DNA of 14,868 bases from Spirochaetia bacterium (GTDB taxonomy: Bacteria > Spirochaetota > Spirochaetia > Treponematales > Breznakiellaceae), in the NCBI GenBank assembly GCA_026002265.1, contig BOBG01000050.1:1-14868 (forward strand). The letters run 5' to 3'. Positions 1-7,200 of this stretch are shown here, piece after piece. Both the position numbers and the translations under genes were made by a program. The notes under the pieces were generated by a model. The model was not told where the DNA came from. It ran no database searches and saw nothing but the letters and a program-made list of their open reading frames with translations. Positions within the stretch are counted from its first letter, which is position 1; every line of letters starts with the position of its first letter.

Positions 1-92
1 ACTTCACACTCCTGTGAAAAGCAAGCGTAGCGGTTAATAGGACCGTTGCGCTTGACTTTAATTCACACGTATCTTTTAGAGGAGGTTCTTTT

Positions 93-1220
93 ATGAAAAA
101 GAACACTACATTGGCTTTTGTCGGATTGTTGGCACTTGCGCTGACATTTGGATTGACTGGTTGTCCGGAAGAAAAGGGTGGCGGTGACGATAATAAACCC
201 ACCGTTACGAGTGCCGCCTACGATGTAGGAACGGGCGTCTTGACTATTACCGGAACGAATTTTACTGTTGATGGAACATCTCCTGTCGATGGTCTTGAGC
301 TGACCAAGATCACACTTGGAGGGATACCATTGACCGCAGCTACCACAGTCAGCACTTCAACCGCTACTGCAATCTCGATCACTGTAGCCGGTACTGATAA
401 AACTGCAGTCGATGGGTCAACAGGTTTTGATACAAATGGTGTTAAAACCGATGCTTTGGCGCTGGCAGACGGATGGTACACTGGTGCTGATGCAGTAGCC
501 GCTAAAGATGTTACTGTATCTGGATATGGAATTGCTATAACAGCTGCGGTAGGCGAGGTGGTACGGCTCACCAAAGTCGGCACGGACGCAGTAAAATACC
601 TGAATGCTGGTGCTACAGGAATCGGTGATGAACCGGTAGCGCTTACAACCGCTCTTAACGGATCAAAAGAGATCACCGGTATTGCCTCAACTGAAAAATG
701 GGCAGTTGAAGTTCTTCCTGCCGCTACAATAAAAACATCCAGTGGTAGTGGCGCAATTACGATTAACTCCTCTACTGCCGATGATATTGTCCGTATCACA
801 AAATTCTCTGATGGTTCAGTGGTGTACTCCAACGCTGGCGGAACTGGTACTGTCGCATATCCGGTGAAGATGAATGACAGTGTTACAGCTGTGACTTCAG
901 GTGCGAATAACGCTAAATTTCTTGTTGAAGTATTCGAAGATACAGGTTCCGCCGGTGTTTACTCTATCGTAACGAATGCCTCCACGGTTTCCCACACCTT
1001 AACTACTACTGAGGGATCAGCATTGCGCTCAACGGTAGTAACAACTGCAGGTACCGCTTACCAGTATGTAGCTCCTGGTGACACTGCAACAGCGCTTCAG
1101 GCTACTCTAGTCCTACAAAGTGCGACTGCTAACACAACTTATACTGGAAACAGTACTGATAACTACTTGACTGAAAAGATTCCTGCCGCGAAGTTCTTAG
1201 AAGTAGTAAGAAGCTTCTAA
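93..1220 (+). CDS. Surface-type lipoprotein with two internal repeats
   Basis: Predicted 375-aa lipoprotein of unknown function. Residues 1-24 form a lipoprotein signal peptide: MKK, a hydrophobic stretch, then the lipobox LTGC with Cys24 as the lipidated residue. A PEEKGGGDD linker follows. Residues about 35-75 (VTSAAYDVGTGVLTITGTNF) resemble the Ig-like/IPT beta-sandwich modules common in bacterial surface proteins. Two diverged repeats about 76 residues apart start near residues 155 (EVVRLTK) and 231 (DIVRITK); each runs through a YLNAG/YSNAG turn to a (K/F)xxVEV strand. The rest is rich in Thr, Ala, Ser and Gly, with no catalytic motif. The start is well supported by AGGAGG at 80-85, 7 nt before ATG. 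The gene stands alone, closed by a terminator at 1257-1291. A role at the cell surface or in the periplasm is inferred from the lipobox only. Confidence 0.85.
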   Translation: MKKNTTLAFVGLLALALTFGLTGCPEEKGGGDDNKPTVTSAAYDVGTGVLTITGTNFTVDGTSPVDGLELTKITLGGIPLTAATTVSTSTATAISITVAGTDKTAVDGSTGFDTNGVKTDALALADGWYTGADAVAAKDVTVSGYGIAITAAVGEVVRLTKVGTDAVKYLNAGATGIGDEPVALTTALNGSKEITGIASTEKWAVEVLPAATIKTSSGSGAITINSSTADDIVRITKFSDGSVVYSNAGGTGTVAYPVKMNDSVTAVTSGANNAKFLVEVFEDTGSAGVYSIVTNASTVSHTLTTTEGSALRSTVVTTAGTAYQYVAPGDTATALQATLVLQSATANTTYTGNSTDNYLTEKIPAAKFLEVVRSF

Positions 1221-1256
1221 TTAATTTCATGCGAACCGGTTAATTCCGGTTAGCGG

Positions 1257-1291
1257 GTGCCTCCGGTGTATAACCGGGGGCATTTTTTTTT
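1257..1291 (+). terminator. Rho-independent terminator of the lipoprotein gene
   Basis: An 11-bp stem (gtgcctccggt with accgggggcat, including two G-U pairs) closes a GTATA loop and runs directly into a nine-T tract. It lies about 37 nt after the lipoprotein stop codon. A smaller hairpin, aaccgg/ccggtt, sits just upstream at 1234-1251. Confidence 0.85.
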
Positions 1292-1310
1292 GCAAAAGGG
1301 CTTGATATAT

Positions 1311-1338
1311 TTGACAATCCGGAAATTCCGGTAGAAAA
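1311..1338 (+). promoter_or_regulatory. Probable sigma-70 promoter with palindromic spacer
   Basis: A perfect -35 box TTGACA (1311-1316) is followed by a -10-like TAGAAA (1332-1337), with 15-16 nt between them. The spacer contains the odd palindrome CCGGAAATTCCGG (1319-1331), which could serve as a repressor site. It lies between the upstream terminator and the coiled-coil gene, so it would drive that gene and the downstream phosphodiesterase. The spacing is slightly short, so confidence is moderate. Confidence 0.5.
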
Positions 1339-1367
1339 TAGACAGATCTGAAAAATAAGGAACGATA

Positions 1368-1823
1368 ATGGAAATATTACGAAATACCGGCGAGGTAAAG
1401 GATCAGCTCTTTGCATTACTTTTAACACGTAAATTAACTGAAAAAAAAATACTGGAATTGCGGGAAGAACTCGCAAAATGGCAGAATCGGGTCGAGCTTG
1501 CCCGGAGTGCCGGTAAAGAATCATTGCAGAAACAAGCCGAGTCTGAGACTGATAACATCAAAGCTCAACTGGAAATACTCACCTCAGAATGTGCCGCATT
1601 AAAAAAAGAAATTGAAGATGTGCAGCATAGTGCAGCCGGAATTGCGGCTCGTGAACGGAGTGTGGATCCGGATCTGTTGGAACAGGAACTGATTATGGCT
1701 GCGGGATATTTGCCGGGTGATGAGGAAAAAGCTGCGATGGACCGGCAATTCGCGGAACAGGAAAAAAACTCCTTTGCCCAATCAGCTCTGGAATCACTCA
1801 AAGCAAAGCTGAAACGATCATGA
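1368..1823 (+). CDS. Small cytoplasmic coiled-coil protein, function unknown
   Basis: This 151-aa protein is dominated by a charged helical region. Residues about 20-88 (LTRKLTEKKILELREEL and onward) show heptad-like Leu/Ile spacing with dense Lys/Glu, typical of a coiled coil. A second short helical stretch ends the protein in a basic tail (LKAKLKRS). There is no signal peptide, membrane segment or catalytic motif, so it is probably a cytoplasmic structural or adaptor protein. I do not recognise the family. The ATG is preceded by AAGGAA (1357-1362). Its TGA overlaps the ATG of the next gene (ATGA, 1820-1823), so the two are probably translationally coupled. Codons 25-28 contain a run of nine A (1441-1449), a place where polymerase or ribosome slippage is possible. 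Confidence 0.8.
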   Translation: MEILRNTGEVKDQLFALLLTRKLTEKKILELREELAKWQNRVELARSAGKESLQKQAESETDNIKAQLEILTSECAALKKEIEDVQHSAAGIAARERSVDPDLLEQELIMAAGYLPGDEEKAAMDRQFAEQEKNSFAQSALESLKAKLKRS

Positions 1824-2584
1824 CTCCCCTTCTGCCGGATCGCAGCCGGCCCTTAGTTTTTGCACACCGGGGCTGTTCAAGTCTTGCACCGGAAAATACC
1901 TTTGCCTCATTCAAAAAAGCGCGCTCTATTGGTAGTCCTGGTATAGAATTAGATGTTCATGTGTGTGCATCCGGAGAACTGGTCGTTGCCCATGACGATA
2001 CATTTCAGCGGACAGCATCTGATCCTCGGGTCCTTGCAGCTCTTACACTCGAAGAAATCCGGAACATTGATGTAGGATCTTTTTTTGATTCTCTTTTCTG
2101 CAATGAGTCTCCGCCGCTTCTACAGGAAGTGCTGGAAGAATTTTGCCCGGCTATGTACATTGATATTGAGCTGAAAACCCGGAAAACAAAGGATGATCCC
2201 CTCCCAAAACTCGTAGCCGATACACTGAATGCGTTTGGGGACAAGGTGTTGCAGGCAGTAACGATTTCTTCTTTTAATCCCATCGCGCTTATCGCATTCA
2301 AACGTCTGTGTCCAACAGTGCCGACTGCCGTCATTTGGAGTGCAGACACAGAAGTACCGCAGTTTCTCCGTTATGGGTTTGGCGCTGTTCTTTCCGGCTG
2401 CGATTACCTCAAGCCGGTGCATACACAGGTGAATTTTCTCTTTCCTATCCGCATTGCCCGGCCTATAGTTCCGTGGACAGTGGATGATACGGATCGGGCG
2501 CGGCGGGTGCTCGATATGGGCTGTGCCGGCATTATAACAAACCGGCCCCAACTTTACTGCCAGGGGTCAGCTATCCACATCTAA
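1820..2584 (+). CDS. ugpQ: Glycerophosphodiester phosphodiesterase
   Basis: A 254-aa enzyme of the GP-PDE TIM-barrel family, which hydrolyses glycerophosphodiesters (deacylated phospholipids) to glycerol-3-phosphate and an alcohol. Family signatures are visible in order: FAHRG (14-18) with the catalytic His-Arg, APENT (24-27) with the metal-ligand Glu, GIELDV (41-46), VAHDD (56-60) with the second catalytic His, DIELK (115-119), PWTVDD (218-223) and the C-terminal CAGIITNRP. There is no signal peptide, so it is probably the cytoplasmic UgpQ-like type rather than periplasmic GlpQ; length fits the former. The start overlaps the stop of the coiled-coil gene, implying one transcript. It has no strong Shine-Dalgarno of its own and no terminator downstream before the next promoter. 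The gene symbol is by family similarity. Confidence 0.9.
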   Translation: MTPLLPDRSRPLVFAHRGCSSLAPENTFASFKKARSIGSPGIELDVHVCASGELVVAHDDTFQRTASDPRVLAALTLEEIRNIDVGSFFDSLFCNESPPLLQEVLEEFCPAMYIDIELKTRKTKDDPLPKLVADTLNAFGDKVLQAVTISSFNPIALIAFKRLCPTVPTAVIWSADTEVPQFLRYGFGAVLSGCDYLKPVHTQVNFLFPIRIARPIVPWTVDDTDRARRVLDMGCAGIITNRPQLYCQGSAIHI

Positions 2585-2623
2585 CCGGATACACAGATGC
2601 TCCAGCAAAATACGAAAAAATAT

Positions 2624-2651
2624 TTGACTAATTCTTAAGTACCTCTATACT
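2624..2651 (+). promoter_or_regulatory. Sigma-70 promoter of the esterase gene
   Basis: TTGACT (2624-2629), a 16-nt spacer and TATACT (2646-2651) form a near-consensus promoter. The predicted start of transcription near 2658 leaves a 5' leader of about 35 nt with the AAGGAG ribosome site at 2684-2689. This argues that the possible upstream TTG start at 2656 is not used. Confidence 0.7.
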
Positions 2652-2694
2652 GAATTTGATGGGTAATGTTATATTTCACTTTCAAGGAGTTTCT

Positions 2695-4032
2695 ATGAAA
2701 TCACGTTTCTCAAAAGTAGCGGTTTTGCTGGCTGCGATGTCATTTGGGATTGTCGGTACTGTTGCAGCGGCTGATCCGACCTTCTATTTTGACCTTGTTA
2801 ATGAGGTCTTTGGTTATGGACAGGACACAACAACGATCATTATCGATTCTCCTGTGCCTGTGAGCGGAGGCAGTGTTAGTAAAAGTACTTTTTCGGTATG
2901 GACAAAGAATGTACTCCCCGGCTTCACTGAAGCGGTGGACGGTGCGGATGGAATTAACGTGATCTACGAAGGAGCGCGTCAGATCACTGATGTTTTTGTC
3001 AGCGAAAGTAACCGGTGGAATGAGCTGAAGCCGGCCGCGTACGGACGCTATATTATTATCAAATTGGAATACGGCAAACAGCGGGTAGCCGCGGGCGATG
3101 ATGCTTCTGCATTTCCGGGAGTTGCCGGAGCGAGTACCATGGCCTATGTTAAGCTCGCCGGTTCAGCCGGTCAGTATAACTATTTGCTCGATCTTCAATA
3201 TCAATTGAATCAGAAATCACCGTTTACCCTTGCTTCCGGTCAAGTTATTAAGGCAGGAAAGTTCGTAAAACGCGGAGAAATTAATCCATTGGTGGAAGAA
3301 TTTGATGCTGGGGTATACGATGGACTTTACTATCAATGCTATACACCAAAAAATGTTACCGGAAAATTGCCGTTAGTGGTATGGCTTCATGGAAGCGGAG
3401 AGCGTACCACACCGTTTGGAATACAGAATCAGAATCTGCTCAGAGCGAATGAGGAAGGCGTTGCATGGATAACACCGGAGAGTCAAGCAGCTCGTCCGGC
3501 TTATATCCTGCTGCCGCAATCTCCGATTCCGGGTTGGACTGATGATGCCGGCCGGCAAAAAGTTAAAGCTCTTATCGATCAGATTCTGGCGACAGCTAAC
3601 ATTGACGAGAGCCGTGTGTACCTAGCCGGCGATTCAATGGGCGGACGCGGTACATGGACCATGCTCCGGGAATATCCGGATCTTTTTGCGGCTGCAATTA
3701 CCGCGCCTTCCGGAGATTCGTATGATGATCCTACAGTATTAGAACCTATCAAAAATATTCCGATCTGGCAGTTGAATATTGCCGGGGATTCACTTGAAGG
3801 TACTGAAGCCACCTACAAAACGATGCGCTCAATCAACGCCAATATCCGGCGGACTCATTATCCGACCGTTCGGGATGTTGACACATGGAATCAGCCGCAC
3901 TGGGTCTGGGTGCCGACTCTCCAAAACATTCCCACAACATCAGATCAGTACATTGTTGATCAAAATCCGTTGGATATCCCCGGCCAGCATATTTTAGATT
4001 GGCTCTTCTCCCAGCAGAAAAAATCCAATTGA
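2695..4032 (+). CDS. Exported esterase with N-terminal Ig-like domain
   Basis: A 445-aa secreted alpha/beta-hydrolase. Residues 1-24 are a Sec signal peptide (MKSR, hydrophobic core, TVAAA-D). Residues about 25-190 form an all-beta region resembling the Ig-like N-terminal domain of the Thermotoga EstA-type esterases. The hydrolase domain follows, with LPLVVWLHGSGERT (oxyanion-hole region) and the nucleophile elbow GDSMGG containing Ser314. Asp365 (IAGDS) and His402 (QPHW) are the likely triad partners. Such enzymes cleave short-chain or feruloyl/polysaccharide-linked esters; the substrate here cannot be read from sequence. ATG 2695 is chosen over TTG 2656 because AAGGAG lies 5 nt upstream, the signal peptide begins there, and the promoter would start transcripts near 2658. 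After the TGA the same frame stays open for 68 codons (see 4033-4239). Confidence 0.85.
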   Translation: MKSRFSKVAVLLAAMSFGIVGTVAAADPTFYFDLVNEVFGYGQDTTTIIIDSPVPVSGGSVSKSTFSVWTKNVLPGFTEAVDGADGINVIYEGARQITDVFVSESNRWNELKPAAYGRYIIIKLEYGKQRVAAGDDASAFPGVAGASTMAYVKLAGSAGQYNYLLDLQYQLNQKSPFTLASGQVIKAGKFVKRGEINPLVEEFDAGVYDGLYYQCYTPKNVTGKLPLVVWLHGSGERTTPFGIQNQNLLRANEEGVAWITPESQAARPAYILLPQSPIPGWTDDAGRQKVKALIDQILATANIDESRVYLAGDSMGGRGTWTMLREYPDLFAAAITAPSGDSYDDPTVLEPIKNIPIWQLNIAGDSLEGTEATYKTMRSINANIRRTHYPTVRDVDTWNQPHWVWVPTLQNIPTTSDQYIVDQNPLDIPGQHILDWLFSQQKKSN

Positions 4033-4239
4033 CTGCCGGAGTTTGAAGTACTCAATGCTCCACCGGACAGGAACAACGATCCTGTCCCGGCATCTGTTCT
4101 GCCACAGAATAGAAACAGCCAGCTTGGTGTTCAGCGGAATGAAGCTATTGACCCGGAACGGAATAGGAGATTTTCAAAAGATCTGACCAATCATCTGGTG
4201 TCAATGAACCTTTCTCTCGGTGAAGAAAAGCGCGGTTAA
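4033..4239 (+). other. In-frame open extension beyond the esterase stop codon
   Basis: Directly after the esterase TGA (4030-4032) the same frame remains open for 68 codons and ends in TAA at 4237-4239. The conceptual peptide is hydrophilic and charged, ending in SMNLSLGEEKRG. It has no good start codon or ribosome site of its own; the only in-frame ATG is 12 codons from the end. A terminator begins 5 nt after its TAA rather than near the TGA. It could be the remnant 3' end of a lost gene, a former fusion, a readthrough product, or simply untranslated RNA. A 7-bp hairpin, ggacagg/cctgtcc (4065-4071/4081-4087), lies inside it. Confidence 0.4.
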
Positions 4240-4244
4240 CAAAA

Positions 4245-4270
4245 AGAGGGGCCACGGCTCCTCTTTTTTT
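4245..4270 (+). terminator. Rho-independent terminator before metH
   Basis: The stem agaggggc/gctcctct with loop CACG (one G-U pair) is followed by a seven-T tract ending at 4270. It closes the esterase transcript and leaves only 23 nt before the metH start codon, so metH needs a promoter packed into that gap. Confidence 0.8.
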
Positions 4271-4278
4271 GTATTGTG

Positions 4279-4287
4279 TGCTAATCT
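4279..4287 (+). promoter_or_regulatory. Candidate extended -10 promoter for leaderless metH
   Basis: TGC-TAATCT (TG at 4279-4280, -10 hexamer 4282-4287) matches the extended -10 pattern, which can work without a -35 box; none is visible. The hexamer ends 6 nt before ATG 4294, placing the expected transcription start on the A of the start codon. The 23-nt gap contains no Shine-Dalgarno sequence, which agrees with a leaderless message. Confidence 0.45.
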
Positions 4288-4293
4288 ATTTCC

Positions 4294-7200
4294 ATGTATT
4301 ATCTTGATAACATTGCATCGGAGCGGATTCTCGTAATTGATGGGGCAATGGGATCCCTCATTCAACAGCTCCATTTTGACGAAAAAGCCTACCGCGGTAC
4401 CCGGTTTGCCGGTTGGAGTAGGCAGCTTTCTGGCTGTGCTGAAGTGCTCTGTTTGAGCAATCCGGATTCTATAACGAATATCCATGAACGTTATCTCAAG
4501 GCCGGTGCTGATCTTACAAAAACGTGCAGCTTTAATGCGAATGCAGTTTCTCTGGCTGATTATGGGCTTGAGACGTATGCCTACGAGATTAGTTACGCTG
4601 CTGCACATCTGGCTAGAGATGCGGCGGATCGCTTTTCTTCGCCGGATCGTCCCCGGTTTGTGGCCGGAAGCATGGGACCTACTGCAAAAAGTACGAGTAT
4701 TTCACCGGATATGGGAGATCCGGGCGCGAGATCCATTTCATTTGATACATTGGAGTTAGCTTATTATGATAATGCCCGCGGATTGTTGGACGGCGGTGCG
4801 GATATATTTTTGGTTGAAACGATTTTTGACACATTAAATGCAAAAGCCGCTATTGCTGCACTAGCCCGGATCCAAGAAGAACGCGGAATAAAGGTTCCGG
4901 TGATGCTTTCTGCAACCATTGCCTCGGCTGCCTCGGACCGGCTCCTTGCCGGACAAACACTTGAAGCTTTTCTTGTGTCGATTTTACACGCGGATCCATG
5001 GGCAGTCGGCTTGAATTGCTCGTTTGGTCCAGAGTATTTAAAACCTTTTATTAAAATAATATCCAAAACTGCGCCTTGTTTGATCAGTGTGCACCCGAAT
5101 GCCGGTTTACCCAATCAGCTGGGAGCCTACGATGAAAGTCCGGAGTCTTTTGCAAATAGTCTGGAAGGATATATGCGTGAGACTTTGGTCAATATTGTCG
5201 GGGGCTGTTGCGGGACGACTCCGGATCACATTGCCCTGCTTGCGCGCAAAGCCGCCCATTACCAGCCCCGATCAAAAAAAGGGGACAGACCTCATGCACT
5301 TTCCGGCTGGGAGGCTCTTCCTCTGGATGCCGGTTTTGTGAACATTGGCGAACGGACCAATGTGGCCGGCTCCAAACAATTTCTCCGGTTAATCCGTGAG
5401 GAAAAATATCCGGAGGCTATTGCTTTCGGCCGGAAGCAATTGGAACAGGGGGCAGCCATGCTCGATGTGTGCATGGACGATTCGCTCATCGAGCCGGAAC
5501 CCGCAATGACCCGGTTTCTCTGCCTCGCACAGTCGGATCCGGCATTCGCAAAAGCACCGGTTATGGTGGACAGTTCTCATTGGTCTGTCATCGAATCCGC
5601 ACTTAAAATTTTGCCCGGAAAATCTCTGGTCAACTCGATCAGTTTAAAAGACGGAGATACGGAATTTGTGCGGCGGCTTCAGTTGGTACATCGGTATGGG
5701 GCAATGGTTGTGGTGATGCTCTGTGACGAATCCGGGCAGGCTGTAGGCTATGATCGGAAAATTGCAATTGCAGCGCGTGCGTACCATTTGATTCAGGAAT
5801 CCGGTTTTCCTGTCGCTGATGTCGTTTTTGATCCGGGGGTGCTGGCCCTTGGTACCGGGATTCCCAAACATGATTCGAGCGCGGTGGATGTGATCAGTGC
5901 CTGTCAATGGATTCACGAGCATTGTCCGGAAACGCACCTCGTGGGGGGTATTTCCAATTTATCGTTCAGTTTCCGGGGAAAAAATCAGATCCGTGCCGCA
6001 CTACACAGCGTGTTTTTGCAGCATGCAGTTCCGGCCGGTATGACCATGGCGATTGTGAATCCGGCTGTCCCTTATGATTCGCTGGATCCGGCTCTTCGTG
6101 ATGTGTGTGAGGATTTGATCCTGTGCCGTGATCCGCACGCAGCCGATCGACTCGTAGAAATGGGATCGAGGTCTGACCCCATAGAGACTATCTCTTTACA
6201 ACATAATGAAATATCGAGGTCTGTCCCCATAGAGGAACGGATCCGGAATGCGGTGATTCATGGAAATGATGATTCTCTGGAATCTGATATCCGGGCAGCT
6301 ACTTTCGCGTACGAAAATCCTCTTGATCTTGTTGAAACAATGCTGCTTCCGGCAATGGCGGTTGTCGGGGAACGTTTTGAAAAGGGGACATTATTTTTAC
6401 CGCAGGTGATCCGGAGCGCATGGGTGATGAAAACTGCGGTCGCCATACTCGAATCGTTGGCGCACCGTCCCGCGGACGGAAAGGGACTGCTCCTGTTGGC
6501 AACAGTCAAAGGCGATGTGCATGATATTGGTAAAAATATCGTGGCAACGGTGCTCGGCTGTTCCGGCTACCGGATTCTCGATCTCGGCGTCATGATTCCG
6601 GCTGAACATATCATCGAAACGGCACTCCATGAAAATGTTTTGATGATCGGGCTTTCCGGGCTTGTCAGTCCTTCGTTAGATGAAATGATCACCGTGGCCA
6701 GGGAAATGGAAAAACGCGGGATCCAGATTCCCCTGCTCATCGGCGGAGCTGCAACGAGTCTCGCGCATACTGCACTTCGGATTGTCCCGGAATACTCCGG
6801 CCCGGTCGTCTATGTTCCAGATGCAGCTCATGCTGTGACGGTTGTACGGGCATTGCTGTCAGAGCAGGAACGGCCGCATTTTTTGGAAAAGCTTGATCAA
6901 AACTATGAATCCGCCCGGATCCGGCACAAGAAAATCATCAGCCGGAAGCGCCTTTCTCTGGAAGAGGCACGGGCAAATAAAGTACGAATCGATTGGAATC
7001 AGTGCCGTCCGCCGGAGCCGAAACAAAAGGATCTCATTGTGCTGGACGATTATCCTTTAGAAAAGGTTATTCCGTATATTGATTGGGAATCTTTTGCCCG
7101 GCAGTGGGATATTCATGGTACCGGAACAGAACATTTTATTAGCGATGCACAGAATCTGATGAACCGGATTGTCTCAGAGCAATTGTTAAAACTCCAGGGG

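Noticed and set aside
52..80. TTGACT-N17-TTTAGA as promoter of the first lipoprotein
   Set aside because: The -10 is poor and overlaps the Shine-Dalgarno, which would leave no ribosome site on the transcript; the true promoter is probably further upstream or outside the window.
2656..2694. Upstream TTG start for the esterase
   Set aside because: The predicted transcription start is near 2658, and the ribosome site and signal peptide fit ATG 2695.
4033..4293. Riboswitch leader (cobalamin, SAM or SAH type) for metH
   Set aside because: The layout of a hairpin and T tract before metH is suggestive, but I find no B12-box, SAM-I or SAH consensus, and the region reads as an open frame in phase with the esterase.
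4201..4608. Minus-strand 135-codon ORF opposite the metH start
   Set aside because: It is a shadow of metH and the terminator region with no ribosome site or recognisable protein features.
6384..6400. GGGGACATTATTTTT within metH as another repeat element
   Set aside because: It encodes the conserved B12-cap motif KGTLFLPQ, so protein conservation explains it, and it does not match the GGGGACAGACCT core.
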